A stretch of 54,900 nt of DNA from Alphaproteobacteria bacterium. GTDB taxonomy: Bacteria > Pseudomonadota > Alphaproteobacteria > JAPYRI01. Below are positions 26,170 through 37,616 of the stretch, piece after piece. Each line of letters begins with the position of its first letter. The stretch's first letter is position 1. A program made the position numbers and the translations under genes. Below the pieces are notes generated by a model. That model was not told the DNA's origin, ran no database searches, and was given only the letters and a program-made list of their open reading frames with translations. Where the stretch lies: the NCBI GenBank assembly GCA_029941135.1, contig JAPYRI010000008.1, positions 1 through 54,900 on the forward strand. Direction: 5' to 3'.

Positions 26170-27729
26170 TCAATCAGTCGCCGACGGCTCTCCGCGCAGC
26201 AACGCTTGCAAATCCCGGCCCTCAATCGAGCCCAGCAGACGCGCAAGCACGGCAAACCCGGCAAGTCCGCCAACAACCAATATTGCGAGGGCGACAACTC
26301 GCGATCCTTCGCCGCCGGATAAAAAGGGTTCCAGTGCGAGCCCCCCGCCCCAAAGACCTGCTGCCATGAATGCCGCCGCCGCCACGGTCCGCGGCAAGCG
26401 CCGGCGCAATCGGAGATCGATCTTCAAATGGCCCCGGCGGTGCAACGTTATCGCCAGCATTGTAACGTTTAGCCAAGCGGATATGGCCGTCGCCAAGGCG
26501 AGGCCCACATGCTTCAGTGGCACCATTAACACCAAATTGAGCACCACGTTCACGACTACGGCGATGATGGCGAAGCGCACCGGCGTGCGTGTGTCTTTCC
26601 TGGCAAAAAAACCGGGTCCAAGTATTTTGATCAGCACATACGCCGGCAGTCCAGCCGCGTAGGCCGTGAGCGCCAGCGCGGTTGCCCGGGTCTCAGCTGG
26701 GCCGAACGCGCCACGCTCAAACAAACCCCCGACCAATGGCCCTGATAAGGTCATCAAAGCCGCTGCCGCGGGCAGGGTCAACAATAAGCCAAACTCGACT
26801 GCCCGATTTTGGCTGTTCACGGCGGCACTATCCTGGTTGGCCATCACTTGGCGAGACAGGAGGGGGAGCAGTGCGGTGCCGACCGCAACCCCGACCACGC
26901 CTATCGGCAATTGGTTGAGACGGTCCGCGTAAAACAGGTAGGATAAGGAGCCGGTTGGCAGCAGCGAGGCGATTACAACGTCGATCAATAAGTTGACTTG
27001 AACGACACCCGCTCCCAATGCCGCCGGGGCCATAAGACGCAGCAGGTTCTTTATCTTTGGGGATAAACGGGGACGCGGCAAACGCAACGAAATTCCCGCA
27101 CGGCGGCACTCTACGGCCAGCCATAAAAACTGTAATACGCCCGCAATCGACACGCCCCAGGCAAGGGCGTGGGCCGGCGTTTCCGTCGCGCCCGCCAACC
27201 AAATAAGCGCTGCAATCAAGCTTAGGTTTAGAAGGATTGGGGTTGCGGCTACAGCGGCAAATCGACCCAGAGAATTGAGCACGCCCCCCATCAAGGAGAT
27301 CAAACTGATGAACAGCAAATAAGGAATGGTAATCCGCGTGAGCACCACGGCCAGGTCATATTTTTCTGGGTGCGCAACAAACCCGGGGGCAAGGCCAGCC
27401 ATCAACCAGGGCATAAATATTTGCAGCAGGCCCACAAATATGGCGAGAACCGCGAGTAAAACGGCGAGGGCTTGCTCGGCAAACCGGCGCGCCGCCGCAG
27501 ACCCCTGCGTCGACAATATTTCCGAGAACGACGGGACGAAAGCCGCATTAAAGGCCCCTTCGGCGAACAGTCGCCGAAAAAAATTGGGGATTTTAAAAGC
27601 AACGAAAAAGCAGTCGGCAATCCACCCCGCCCCCAAGGTGGCGGCAATCAGGATATCGCGGACAAATCCGAGGGCGCGACTGATGGAAGTAAAGCCCCCC
27701 ACCGTCGCTACCGAGCGCAACAAGTTCAT
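26170..27729 (-). CDS. murJ: Lipid II flippase MurJ (MviN)
   Basis: MurJ flips lipid II to the periplasmic face for peptidoglycan synthesis. The protein (519 residues from ATG 27727-27729) has about 14 hydrophobic segments. Its start SVATVGGFTSISRALGFVRD and the segment FRRLFAEGAFNAAFVPSFS are diagnostic for the family. A longer frame starts 32 codons upstream inside glnD, but those residues are polar and unlike MurJ. The ribosome site is weak, so coupling with glnD is possible. The mutS-glnD-murJ-trpS order is common in Alphaproteobacteria. Confidence 0.95.
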   Translation of the reverse strand: MNLLRSVATVGGFTSISRALGFVRDILIAATLGAGWIADCFFVAFKIPNFFRRLFAEGAFNAAFVPSFSEILSTQGSAAARRFAEQALAVLLAVLAIFVGLLQIFMPWLMAGLAPGFVAHPEKYDLAVVLTRITIPYLLFISLISLMGGVLNSLGRFAAVAATPILLNLSLIAALIWLAGATETPAHALAWGVSIAGVLQFLWLAVECRRAGISLRLPRPRLSPKIKNLLRLMAPAALGAGVVQVNLLIDVVIASLLPTGSLSYLFYADRLNQLPIGVVGVAVGTALLPLLSRQVMANQDSAAVNSQNRAVEFGLLLTLPAAAALMTLSGPLVGGLFERGAFGPAETRATALALTAYAAGLPAYVLIKILGPGFFARKDTRTPVRFAIIAVVVNVVLNLVLMVPLKHVGLALATAISAWLNVTMLAITLHRRGHLKIDLRLRRRLPRTVAAAAFMAAGLWGGGLALEPFLSGGEGSRVVALAILVVGGLAGFAVLARLLGSIEGRDLQALLRGEPSATD

Positions 27730-27778
27730 GGCCAATTGATAGAGGAAAGCAACGTCACGGAAAAGCCCGACTGTGCGC

Positions 27779-30589
27779 TTACGACCCGACGCTTTGCATG
27801 GGTTCTTGCTCTTCCGGCGCGTCAATCACCTGCAACAATCCGTTTTCAAGCGATCTTATTCTAGACTTATGGGTGATTTTGTGGCCGAACAGATCGCGGA
27901 TATAAAACACATCAACGGCGCGCTCGCCGTAGGTTGCGATGCGCGCGCTGGAGATCGAAACGTTTAAGCGGTACAAGGTATAGGTAAGATCGGACAAAAA
28001 ACCCGGCCGGTCGCGACCATTTATTTCAATAACCGTGTGGGTGTCACTCGCGTTGTTATCCACTAAAACCTGCGGCGCAACCCGGAAGACACTGGTGCGA
28101 GGCGGTAGAGATTCTTTATTAGCCAGAACTTGGCGCGGCTTGATGCCGCCATGGAGTGTGCGCTCGATAACCGAGCTCAATCGGGCAAGTTTTTCCGGAC
28201 GATCAAACGCTTTGTGTTCAGCATCTTGAATCCAGAAACTGTCCAACGCCATACCGTCTGTGGTGGTGAAAATCTTAGCTTCAACAATCGTCGCTCCGAC
28301 CACGCCCATGGCGCCGGCAATGCGGGCAAACAACCCCGGATGGTCAGACGCAAATAACGTGACTTCGGTCACCGCGTTGAAAATGTCGACCCGAGTATTC
28401 AAGGATAGCGGCGCGTCGTCGACACTCGCGTGGCGCACGAGCCGCGCATGACGAACCCGGGTTTCCTGATCGGTGGACAACCAATAATTAGCGAAATGGC
28501 GTGCCTTGTATGAGTCAAAATCTTGATCGCTCCAATCAGAAAGTTCCTGCCTTAGAGAGGCCTGCACGCCCCCGATGCGTTCTTTTCGTGCCCCGGGCAC
28601 ATATCCGCCCAGCAAATGCTCAGCGGTTATGTCATAAAGTTCCCGCAGCAATTGGCCTTTCCATCCATTCCACACCGCCGGGCCGACGGCACGGATGTCG
28701 GCAACCGTCAGCACCAGCAAGAGACGCAATCGCTCTGGGCTTTGCACCAATTCGGCAAAGTCTGCCACGGTTTTTGGGTCGCCGATGTCGCGTTTAAAGG
28801 CAAAGTGGCTCATCGCCAAATGATAGCGCACGAGCCACGATACTGTTTCGACCTCACCTTCGCTAAATCCCAGCCGCGCCCCCAATGTGAGTGCCACTTC
28901 CGCGCCCAGTACCGCGTGATCACCGCCTCGCCCTTTTGCAATATCGTGAATAAAGACCGCCAAGTAGAGAACTCGCCGGGACAATACTTCGTGGATGATT
29001 TGGGCGGACAGGGGATGATCATCCGCGAGGCTGCCGCTTTCAATGTTGGACAAAATTCTAATGGCTTGGATGGAGTGCTCGTCAACGGTATAGACATGGT
29101 ACATATCGTGCTGCATTTGCGCGACGATGCGCCCGAACTCGGGAATGAATTGGCCCAATATGCCGGCTTCATTCATCCGCCGCAAGGTGATGTCCGGGGC
29201 ATTGGTGGCAGTGAGTATTTCAAGAAAAAGGCGATTGGCCTCGTCGTTTTCCCGCAACTTTTTGCCTACCGCGCCGCGTGCGCGCACCATCAATTGCAGG
29301 GCCTGCGGATGAATGTCGTAGTTCTTTTCTTGCGCAAGATGAAATATTCGGATCATCTTGATGGGATCGTTCGCGAAGTCCTTTTCGTCAATCACATTGA
29401 GGCGGCTGCCTTCTAGCATAAAGCCATCGACTTCGCGCCGCCGCAGGCCAATCAGTGGCAACCTAAAACGCGGTGTGCGCTTATGCTTCTCTTCGATGAA
29501 AGCGCAGAATATTCGGGTGAGCGATCCCACGCTTTTGGCGACCAAGTAATACTGTTTCATAAAACTTTCGATGCCCCGGGTCTTCGCTTTGTCGCGGTAG
29601 CCCATCCGTTCCGCTAATTCGGTTTGGATATCGAAAGTGAGACGCTCTTCCGGCCGGCCGGCCACGTAGTGGACGTGACAACGGACCCGCCATAAAAATT
29701 CTTCGGCGCGCTGAAACGTCCGCAATTCGGCAGCGGTCAGCACGTCCAGTTCTACCAATTCCTTAATGTCGTCAATGGGATAAAGATATTTGGCGATCCA
29801 ATAAAGAGTGTGCAGATCGCGCAGTCCGCCCTTGCCTTCTTTTAAATTAGGCTCGACCAAATAGCGACTGTCGCCCAGTCGGTGGTGACGCAAATCCCTC
29901 TCTTCGAGTTTCTCGTCGACAAATTCAGGCCCGGTGTTGGCGACAATATCGTCGCGAAATCGCTGACGCAATTCCTTATAAAGGTCTTCATCGCCCCACA
30001 GGTAACGGCTTTCGACCAAACCCGTACGTATGGTCATGTCTTCCCGAGCATACCTGATGCACGAATCCACGGAGCGGGTGGCATAGCCCACCTTCAGGCT
30101 CAAATCCCAGAGTAAATAAAGTAGATACTCAACAACTTGTTCCCCCCAAGGGGTCTGTTTGTAGGGCAAGAGAAATAACAAATCGATATCCGACTGGGGC
30201 GCAAGTTCGTCACGGCCATACCCGCCAACCGCTACCAACGACAATCTCTCCGCCGTGGTCGGATTGATCATTGGAAACACTCGTTCCACGGTAACGTCGT
30301 ACATTACTCTCAATAGTTGATTTATTAAGTAACTATAGCCGTGTACGGTAGCGGCCCCCGTCGCGCCACGCTCTAGCCGCGTGCGAATTTCATAGCGACC
30401 CGAATCCAATGACGCTTTCAGCAAAGCCAATAGCGCTGGCCGAGATTGATCGGGACCACCTTTGGACTGACCGTACAGCGCGGCGATAGCGCCAATGAGT
30501 TGCTTGCGATCGATAATCGCCCTGGGGTTTTTTATCCGATGTCTTGTCATGACCTCGTCTTCGCCTGTTCTCTTTCCAAATTTAGGCAC
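27779..30589 (-). CDS. glnD: Bifunctional uridylyltransferase/uridylyl-removing enzyme GlnD
   Basis: GlnD senses glutamine and adds or removes UMP on PII proteins, setting nitrogen status. The 936-residue protein has the nucleotidyltransferase motif GGYGRDELAPQSDIDLLF, an HD phosphohydrolase domain with FIHDIAKGRGGDH, and two C-terminal ACT domains (DHPGLFARIAGAMGVVGATI and GRDRPGFLSDLTYTLY) that bind glutamine. The start is a GTG at 30587-30589; an ATG 13 codons downstream (30548-30550) preceded by GAGG is an alternative. The gene is between mutS and murJ. Confidence 0.97.
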   Translation of the reverse strand: MPKFGKRTGEDEVMTRHRIKNPRAIIDRKQLIGAIAALYGQSKGGPDQSRPALLALLKASLDSGRYEIRTRLERGATGAATVHGYSYLINQLLRVMYDVTVERVFPMINPTTAERLSLVAVGGYGRDELAPQSDIDLLFLLPYKQTPWGEQVVEYLLYLLWDLSLKVGYATRSVDSCIRYAREDMTIRTGLVESRYLWGDEDLYKELRQRFRDDIVANTGPEFVDEKLEERDLRHHRLGDSRYLVEPNLKEGKGGLRDLHTLYWIAKYLYPIDDIKELVELDVLTAAELRTFQRAEEFLWRVRCHVHYVAGRPEERLTFDIQTELAERMGYRDKAKTRGIESFMKQYYLVAKSVGSLTRIFCAFIEEKHKRTPRFRLPLIGLRRREVDGFMLEGSRLNVIDEKDFANDPIKMIRIFHLAQEKNYDIHPQALQLMVRARGAVGKKLRENDEANRLFLEILTATNAPDITLRRMNEAGILGQFIPEFGRIVAQMQHDMYHVYTVDEHSIQAIRILSNIESGSLADDHPLSAQIIHEVLSRRVLYLAVFIHDIAKGRGGDHAVLGAEVALTLGARLGFSEGEVETVSWLVRYHLAMSHFAFKRDIGDPKTVADFAELVQSPERLRLLLVLTVADIRAVGPAVWNGWKGQLLRELYDITAEHLLGGYVPGARKERIGGVQASLRQELSDWSDQDFDSYKARHFANYWLSTDQETRVRHARLVRHASVDDAPLSLNTRVDIFNAVTEVTLFASDHPGLFARIAGAMGVVGATIVEAKIFTTTDGMALDSFWIQDAEHKAFDRPEKLARLSSVIERTLHGGIKPRQVLANKESLPPRTSVFRVAPQVLVDNNASDTHTVIEINGRDRPGFLSDLTYTLYRLNVSISSARIATYGERAVDVFYIRDLFGHKITHKSRIRSLENGLLQVIDAPEEQEPMQSVGS

Positions 30590-30623
30590 TAACTCTTGGT
30601 TTATATAACTTTGCTTTTGAACG

Positions 30624-33467
30624 CTATTCCTCTTCAGTCATAGCTTTGGCCTTCAACTCATACATTAGTTCCAATGCCTGGCGTGGCGTGAGGCGGTCAG
30701 GATGGATATCATCGAGTGCCGTTATAACGGCCGAGACCTTTTCGGTTTTATTCCAAATAACCGTTTGTTTCAAATTGGAAAAGAGCGGTAAATCTTCGAC
30801 CAAACGACTGGCCGCATTGGCCGTTGGCCCGGTTTCAAGGAGTTCCAAAACTTGTTCGGCCTGCGCCACAACATTTTTCGGCAGGCCGGCGAGTTTGGCA
30901 ACTTGGATGCCGTAAGACCGATCGGCGGCGCCCGGCGCAACTTGATGGAGAAACACCACTTCGCCCTGCCACTCTTTCACCCTCACGGTGTAATTAGCGA
31001 GGCCCACCAATTTAGCCGCCAACGCCGTAAGCTCATGGTAATGGGTAGCAAACAATCCCCGGCAGGTATTGACATCATGCAGATGCTGGACCACGGCCCA
31101 AGCAATAGACAAGCCATCGAACGTGGCTGTACCCCGGCCAATTTCGTCGAGAATAACCAATGACCGCGGCCCTGCCTGATTAAGAATGGTGGCTGTCTCG
31201 ACCATTTCAACCATAAACGTCGATCGGCCGCGAGCAAGGTCATCTGCGGCACCCACTCGGCTGAATAACCGATCAAGGACTCCAATGCGGGCCCTCTCAG
31301 CGGGAACGAAGGAGCCCATCTGGGCGAGCACGGCGATCAGGGCGTTTTGCCGCAAGAACGTGCTTTTGCCGGCCATGTTGGGCCCGGTGAGCAACCACAG
31401 TCGCCGCCCGGCGTTTGGTTCAACTTCGGGAGAGCTGCCGAGGGGCTCGATTGGTTGGCCGGTATCCGGCAATCCCAAAAAAACGGCCCCAGAGGAACTT
31501 TCCCCGAGGATACAGTCGTTGGCAACGAATACCGTTTCTTTCTGACCCTCCAAGGCGGCTTCAACAACCGGGTGCCGACCGCCGATAATTTCAAACGCGA
31601 GACTATCATCGACTTGGGGCCGGCAATAGCGGCGTTCATCGGCAATCTGCGCCAAGCCACAGGCAAGGTCAAGTTCAGCAAGCGCTTCCGCCGCCCGCCC
31701 GAGTCCGTCTCCCTGGGCCAATACGTCACCCACCAAGTCATCGAATAATTTGAGTTCCAGGTCCAGCGCTTGCCCCGCCGCCCGCGCGATCTTTTCGGCG
31801 AGATCCCCCAAGGCAACGGTTGAAAAGCGCACGACGCTCGCCAGGGTTTGCCGGTGTATAAACCCATCCATCCCCATAAGCTTATCCGCATGTGCCGCCG
31901 AGACGTCGATATGGTAGCCAAGAACATTGTTGTGTTTGACTTTCAAATTCCGCACACCGGTCTCTTCCCGGTAGCCATTTTCCAGTCCCGCGATCAGGCG
32001 GCGGTTCTCGTCGCGTAAGACATGCAACTGATCTAACGCACCATGGTAACTGGGCGCAATAAATCCGCCATCCCTCACCAACAACGGTAAATCGGGTTTG
32101 AGCGCACGGTTAAGGCGGTCGACCAATTCGCCATGAAACCCGAGCTTGCCTATGGCAGAATCCAAATCGGCAGGCAACTCCACCAAATCATCACTGCCCG
32201 CAGCGGCCTCAAGCAAAGTCCGCACCTCGCCCGTAGACGCCAACGTGGCGTCGATGGCTTGCAGATCGCGGGGTCCGCCCCGGCCGATGGTCAGCCGCGA
32301 GAGGGCTCTCTCGAGGTCTGGCGCGTGCTTCAACTGCCCCCGCACATCATCGCGCAATCGGCGGCGGTCGAGAAAGAAGCCGACCAAATCGAGCCGCTGA
32401 TTGATCGCCTTTGGCGCTGTCAATGGCGCCCCCAACCGGGCCGCCAGCAGACGTGCCCCGGCCCCGGTTACGGTCCGGTCGAGCGTATGCAACAAACTCC
32501 CCTGGCGCTCGCCGCTGAGCGTTTCCCGCAATTCTAAATTACGCCGCGTGGCGGCGTCGATCATCAAGACATCGGTGGGCAGCACCCGGAACGGCGGATG
32601 CACCGACGGCAGACGCCCTTTCTGGGTCAGTTCCACATAATCGATGATCGCGCCCGCGGCCGCCAGTTCCGGGCGCGAGAAAGCGCCGAACCCATCCAAA
32701 GCCAAAACTCCAAACAGGGCCTCTAGTCGGCGCGCGCCCGCTTGGCTCGCGAAACTCGCCATGCCGCGGATGGTGAGTTTGGGCTTCCAGTCGGACAATA
32801 AGTCAAAGTATTCCGGATCACCGGTCATTTGATCCGACACCAGCACCTCTCCCGGTGCGAGGCGCGCCAGGTCAGCCGCGGCTTCGGATGGTTCGGTAGG
32901 GCCGACCTTAAATTCGCCGGTCGACATGTCCAGCCAAGCGAGCGCGAGATTACCTCCCGCCTGACCAAGGGCGCACAAGTAATTATTTTGGCGAGACTCA
33001 AGTAAGCTGTCTTCGGTGAGCGTGCCGGCGGTCACCAAGCGCACGACTTCGCGGCGCACGACCGACTTTCCGCCGCGTTTTTTGGCTTCCGCCGGGTTTT
33101 CGGTTTGCTCGCAGACAGCGACTTTGTGTCCCGCGCGAATGAGACGCGCTAAGTAATTGTCAGCCGCATGCACCGGCACCCCGCACATGGGAATATCTTC
33201 GCCCAAATGCCGGCCGCGCTTGGTCAATGTGATATCGAGGGTCGCAGCCGCAGCGACCGCATCGTCGAAGAACAGCTCGTAAAAGTCCCCCATCCGGTAG
33301 AACACCAAAAATTCCGGGTGGCCCGCTTTTATGGACAGGTACTGGGCCATCATTGGAGTCACGTCGGGCTTCGCCTTCTGACGACTTTGCGCCCGTGATT
33401 TGTGTGGCGAATTGTCCGGGGAATTTGCTGGCTTTAACGATTCTGTTTGAGGTTCGGCACCGGACAT
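30624..33467 (-). CDS. mutS: DNA mismatch repair protein MutS
   Basis: MutS recognises mismatches and starts methyl-directed repair. The mismatch-contact motif [15 protein letters not shown] is near the N-terminus. The C-terminal ATPase has [13 protein letters not shown] (Walker A) and [20 protein letters not shown] (Walker B and signature). The open frame begins at 33656, but I choose the ATG at 33465-33467 because GAGGGG sits six bases upstream (947 residues). Earlier ATGs at 33530 and 33521 lack ribosome sites. The remaining N-terminal 35 residues are polar and probably disordered. Divergent from maeB, as in many Alphaproteobacteria. Confidence 0.97.
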   Translation of the reverse strand: MSGAEPQTESLKPANSPDNSPHKSRAQSRQKAKPDVTPMMAQYLSIKAGHPEFLVFYRMGDFYELFFDDAVAAAATLDITLTKRGRHLGEDIPMCGVPVHAADNYLARLIRAGHKVAVCEQTENPAEAKKRGGKSVVRREVVRLVTAGTLTEDSLLESRQNNYLCALGQAGGNLALAWLDMSTGEFKVGPTEPSEAAADLARLAPGEVLVSDQMTGDPEYFDLLSDWKPKLTIRGMASFASQAGARRLEALFGVLALDGFGAFSRPELAAAGAIIDYVELTQKGRLPSVHPPFRVLPTDVLMIDAATRRNLELRETLSGERQGSLLHTLDRTVTGAGARLLAARLGAPLTAPKAINQRLDLVGFFLDRRRLRDDVRGQLKHAPDLERALSRLTIGRGGPRDLQAIDATLASTGEVRTLLEAAAGSDDLVELPADLDSAIGKLGFHGELVDRLNRALKPDLPLLVRDGGFIAPSYHGALDQLHVLRDENRRLIAGLENGYREETGVRNLKVKHNNVLGYHIDVSAAHADKLMGMDGFIHRQTLASVVRFSTVALGDLAEKIARAAGQALDLELKLFDDLVGDVLAQGDGLGRAAEALAELDLACGLAQIADERRYCRPQVDDSLAFEIIGGRHPVVEAALEGQKETVFVANDCILGESSSGAVFLGLPDTGQPIEPLGSSPEVEPNAGRRLWLLTGPNMAGKSTFLRQNALIAVLAQMGSFVPAERARIGVLDRLFSRVGAADDLARGRSTFMVEMVETATILNQAGPRSLVILDEIGRGTATFDGLSIAWAVVQHLHDVNTCRGLFATHYHELTALAAKLVGLANYTVRVKEWQGEVVFLHQVAPGAADRSYGIQVAKLAGLPKNVVAQAEQVLELLETGPTANAASRLVEDLPLFSNLKQTVIWNKTEKVSAVITALDDIHPDRLTPRQALELMYELKAKAMTEEE

Positions 33468-33674
33468 CACGGTCCCCTCGACGGGGGCCGATGACAATGA
33501 TGGTGTTTCGGGGCTCGCCATGATTGCCATTTGTACATGAAAAGGCGTGGCCAAGGTATGGAAACCGGCCATGGGGCCAGCCGCAGGGTGGGGGACTGAT
33601 TTTACTGCGCAAACCGGCTTTTTACTGTATGTGTTCGGGCTTCGCCATTTTATCAACGGCTAAAGTAAACACCA

Positions 33675-35939
33675 ATGGATAAATCGAAAATGTCCTTCAC
33701 GGACGCGGAAGCCCTGATGTTTCACGCGGGCGCAAAACCAGGCAAGTTGGAGATTGTCCCCACCAAGCCCATGGCAACCGCCCGCGATTTATCACTCGCC
33801 TATTCGCCGGGCGTCGCGGTGCCGGTCAATGCCATTGCCGAAAATCCGGACGTCGCCTTTGACTATACAACCCGCGGCAATTTGGTTGCGGTGATCTCAA
33901 ACGGCACGGCAATTTTAGGCTTGGGCAATTTGGGGGCGCTGGCGTCAAAGCCGGTGATGGAAGGCAAGTCGGCTCTGTTCAAACGTTTCGCCGACGTGGA
34001 TTCGATCGATTTGGAAGTCGAGACCGAGGACGTGGATGAATTTATCAATTGCGTCCGCTATTTGGAGCCAAGTTTTGGCGGCATCAATTTAGAAGACATT
34101 AAGGCTCCCGAATGTTTCATCGTCGAGCAGCAGCTGCGCGAGCTCATGAACATCCCGGTTTTCCATGACGATCAGCACGGCACCGCGATTATAACGGCCG
34201 CCGGTACGGTGAACGCCCTCAACCTCACCGGGCGTGAACTTAAGGACACGAAGTTTGTCGTGAACGGCGCGGGCGCGGCGGGCATTGCGGTTGTTGAACT
34301 GTTGAAAAGCATGGGACTGCCCCATAACAATGTGATTTTGTGTGATAGCAAGGGTGTGATTTACGAAGGCCGCGAAGCTGGCATGAACCAGTGGAAATCG
34401 GCCCACGCGGTCGATACGCCCATACGCACCTTGGCAGAAGCTTTTGTCGGCTGTGATGTCGCCATCGGCCTTTCGGTCAAGGGCGCCTTTACCGCCGACA
34501 TGATACGCAGCATGGGCGAAAAGCCGATCATATTTGCGCTCGCCAATCCTGATCCGGAAATTTCACCCGAGGACGCGCGCGCGGTTTCCCCCGATGCGAT
34601 CATTGCAACCGGCAGGTCCGATTATCCGAACCAGGTGAATAATGTTCTTGGCTTCCCGTACATCTTCCGAGGCGCACTGGACGTGCGCGCGACGACCATC
34701 AACGAAGATATGAAGATCGCCGCGGTGAACGCATTGGCTGCCCTCGCCCGCGAAGATGTGCCCGACGAAGTTGCCATGGCCTATGCCGGCGAGCGTCCGC
34801 AATATGGTCCGGAGTACATCATTCCGGTGCCGTTTGACCCGCGCCTCATCAGCCGCATTCCGCCGGCAATTTCACAAGCCGCAATGGATTCGGGCGTTGC
34901 CCGCCGTCCAATCATCGACATGGACGCCCATCGCCAGCAATTGAGTGCCCGGCTTGACCCCACCGCTGGATCGCTGGCGTTAATTTTCAATCAAGTGCGT
35001 GCCAATCCAAAACGGGTCGTGTTCGCCGAAGGCGAAGAGGAAAAAGTGATCCGGGCGGCGATTTCCTTCCGCAACAGTGGCTATGGTACCCCTGTGCTCA
35101 TCGGCCGCGAAGAGCGCATTGCCGAAACCATGGAAGCGGCGGGACTGGGCTCGGTCGACGAGATTGAGATTAGAAACGCCGCCAATACCGACCGGCATCA
35201 AGAATATACGGATTTTCTCTATGCGCGCCGCCAACGGCGCGGAGCGCTGTATCGCGATTGCGTGCGCATGATCAACAACGAGCGTAACGTGTTTGCGGGT
35301 TGCATGGTGGCGTTAGGGGACGCAGATGCCATGATCACCGGTGTGACCCGCGGCTATAATGTGTCCTACGAAGAAGTTCGGCGAGTGATGGACCCGTTGC
35401 CTGGGGCCCAAGTTTTCGGCCTGTCGATCGTTGTTGCTCGCGAGCGCACAGTACTGATCGCGGACACAGCAGTACACCCCAATCCGACTGCTGAAGAGCT
35501 CGCCGACATCGCCGTTCAGGCGGCCGCCCAGGCGCGGTTTTTGGGGCATGAGCCGCGTGTTGCTTTGTTGTCATTTTCCAACTTCGGCAATCCCATGGCC
35601 GCCAGTACGGCTTCCATGCGGGATGCTGTCACCTTGCTCGATGCACGTGATGTGGACTTCGAGTACGAAGGGGAAATGTCAGCGGATGTGGCACTCAACC
35701 CAGAGGTTATGGCGCTGTATCCATTCTGCCGTTTGTCGGAGCCGGCGAACGTGCTGATCATGCCGACCCTGCACTGTGCTCATATTGCGTCCAAGATGAT
35801 TCAAGGTTTGGGCAGCGGCACGGTCATTGGGCCCATTTTAATTGGCCTTGAAAAGCCGGCACAGATTGCCCCCATGGGCGCGACCGCGTCGGACCTGGTG
35901 AATATGGCAGCCTTGGCGGCCCATGATGCCGATCACTGA
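33675..35939 (+). CDS. maeB: NADP-dependent malic enzyme with C-terminal phosphotransacetylase-like domain
   Basis: MaeB converts malate to pyruvate, CO2 and NADPH. The 754-residue protein has the malic enzyme domain (about 1-420) with [11 protein letters not shown], the metal/substrate stretch [14 protein letters not shown] and the nucleotide loop [16 protein letters not shown]. The last about 320 residues form a phosphotransacetylase-like domain ([31 protein letters not shown]) that is regulatory rather than catalytic in studied MaeB proteins. It is divergent from mutS. No convincing ribosome site precedes the ATG. Confidence 0.97.
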   Translation: MDKSKMSFTDAEALMFHAGAKPGKLEIVPTKPMATARDLSLAYSPGVAVPVNAIAENPDVAFDYTTRGNLVAVISNGTAILGLGNLGALASKPVMEGKSALFKRFADVDSIDLEVETEDVDEFINCVRYLEPSFGGINLEDIKAPECFIVEQQLRELMNIPVFHDDQHGTAIITAAGTVNALNLTGRELKDTKFVVNGAGAAGIAVVELLKSMGLPHNNVILCDSKGVIYEGREAGMNQWKSAHAVDTPIRTLAEAFVGCDVAIGLSVKGAFTADMIRSMGEKPIIFALANPDPEISPEDARAVSPDAIIATGRSDYPNQVNNVLGFPYIFRGALDVRATTINEDMKIAAVNALAALAREDVPDEVAMAYAGERPQYGPEYIIPVPFDPRLISRIPPAISQAAMDSGVARRPIIDMDAHRQQLSARLDPTAGSLALIFNQVRANPKRVVFAEGEEEKVIRAAISFRNSGYGTPVLIGREERIAETMEAAGLGSVDEIEIRNAANTDRHQEYTDFLYARRQRRGALYRDCVRMINNERNVFAGCMVALGDADAMITGVTRGYNVSYEEVRRVMDPLPGAQVFGLSIVVARERTVLIADTAVHPNPTAEELADIAVQAAAQARFLGHEPRVALLSFSNFGNPMAASTASMRDAVTLLDARDVDFEYEGEMSADVALNPEVMALYPFCRLSEPANVLIMPTLHCAHIASKMIQGLGSGTVIGPILIGLEKPAQIAPMGATASDLVNMAALAAHDADH

Positions 35940-35960
35940 CCGCAATGACCTCTTGTAAAC

Positions 35961-37481
35961 TCAGGGCATCATTGCGCCGCGAATAATGTAGAAGATCAAT
36001 GCCGCCACCGCCGCCGAACACGGCACCGTCACCAGCCAGGCGGCAATGATGGTATAAACGTGACTGCGGCGCACCAAACGCCGCTTTCTCGCTTTCTTGA
36101 GCGCCCGCTTTTGCGATGCTGCTGTGCGCACAATGTCACTCCCGGCAGGCACCGTCGATAATCCGAGCGGGGTCATGCTTTGGCGCTGACGATTGACCAA
36201 ATACTCACGCAAAAAACCAACCCCAAAAACAGCGCCGACGGCTATGTGTGTGGAACTGACTGGCAAGCCAAATCCAGACGCCACTATGACGGTTAGCGCC
36301 GCTGACAAGGCAACGGCAAATGCCCGTACCGGATCAAGCTTGGTGATCTTCTCGCCGACCGTACGAATAAGCTTGGGGCCAAACAACACGAGGCCCGCCG
36401 ATATGCCGAAAGCGCCGACGACCAGCACCCAGATGGGTACCGTAACTTTGGCCGTAATATCGCCGGTTTCAACGGCGCTCACCACCGCCGCCAGGGGCCC
36501 TACCGCATTGGCCACGTCATTTGCGCCGTGGGCGAATGAAAGCAGTGCCGCCGAAAATATGAGCGGAATGGTGAATAGTTTGCCAACCGACTTGCGCCGG
36601 TTCTCCAAGGTTGCCGCAGCGCGCACCACACAAAAACGCACAACCGCATACGCGAAGAAAAAGGCGCCTACACCAATCATGATCAGCTCGACCGGGCTCG
36701 GTTGCCAGACGTTTTTAAGTCCTTTGATCACCAAGTAAACCGAAAATGCGCAGGCCAGGATGCCAACAAATACCGGCACCCAGGTCTTGCTTGCGGCAAT
36801 ACGATCCTCTCGGTATATGACGAGTTTCTTAATCGCTATCAAAAATAAAGCGGCGATAATTCCCCCGAGCACTGGCGATATGACCCAGCTGGCAGCGATT
36901 TTCGCCATCACCGGCCAGTTCACGGCGCTCCAACTGGCCGCTGCGATGCCGCCCCCCAGCACCCCGCCGACAATCGAGTGGGTGGTCGATACGGGTGCAT
37001 TTAGGTAGGTGGCCAAATTCACCCACACGGCCGCCGCCAGCAGAGCCGACAACATGGCCCAGATGAATGTGGTCGCATCCGGCATCACCCCGGGGTCGAT
37101 TATGCCCTTGGAGATGGTTGTCACCACGTCACTACCGGCAACAATGGCGCCAGCGGCCTCGAGCACGGACGCAATCATCAACGCACCGACCAGCGTCATG
37201 GCTTTGGCACCGACCGCCGGGCCCATATTATTGGCAACGTCATTCGCGCCAATGTTCAACGCCATGTAGCCGCCGATGACCCCCGCGACGACCACATAGA
37301 GGCCCCCCTCGATCCCTCCAGAGGTCAACGCCACATAAACCAGCACGCCCAATAAAAACAGCAAGCCGATGCCGATTTTCGACGCTTGGCGTCCCGCCGC
37401 CGCCGTGGCTTTCTCAAGCCGGACAATTTTTTTGAGATCTTTGTCGAGTGTGGTTTTTTTGGGTATCGGTCCATCGGACAC
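35961..37481 (-). CDS. Inorganic phosphate transporter, PiT family
   Basis: A 506-residue integral membrane protein with a cytosolic charged N-terminus followed by about ten hydrophobic segments. The duplicated PiT signature appears as ANDVANNMGPAVGAKAMT and GANDVANAVGPLAAVVSA, and GLPVSSTHIAVGAVFGVG and APVSTTHSIVGGVLGGG are the paired second motifs. It is a cation-coupled low-affinity phosphate (or metal-phosphate) importer. The start is GTG at 37479-37481, with GAGGG eight bases upstream; a TTG five codons earlier is also in frame. It is convergent with maeB, with 21 bases between the stops. Confidence 0.93.
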   Translation of the reverse strand: MSDGPIPKKTTLDKDLKKIVRLEKATAAAGRQASKIGIGLLFLLGVLVYVALTSGGIEGGLYVVVAGVIGGYMALNIGANDVANNMGPAVGAKAMTLVGALMIASVLEAAGAIVAGSDVVTTISKGIIDPGVMPDATTFIWAMLSALLAAAVWVNLATYLNAPVSTTHSIVGGVLGGGIAAASWSAVNWPVMAKIAASWVISPVLGGIIAALFLIAIKKLVIYREDRIAASKTWVPVFVGILACAFSVYLVIKGLKNVWQPSPVELIMIGVGAFFFAYAVVRFCVVRAAATLENRRKSVGKLFTIPLIFSAALLSFAHGANDVANAVGPLAAVVSAVETGDITAKVTVPIWVLVVGAFGISAGLVLFGPKLIRTVGEKITKLDPVRAFAVALSAALTVIVASGFGLPVSSTHIAVGAVFGVGFLREYLVNRQRQSMTPLGLSTVPAGSDIVRTAASQKRALKKARKRRLVRRSHVYTIIAAWLVTVPCSAAVAALIFYIIRGAMMP

Positions 37482-37616
37482 TGGGAGAACCCTCAATTAC
37501 ACCTTACTAGGGGATCGACACGCGCCGATGCCGCCATCACTATTCGCGGGCAAAGTAGTCGCCGCGGACGCGCGCCGCAACAAAAGAAATGAGTAAAACG
37601 AATTTTTATACCGCCC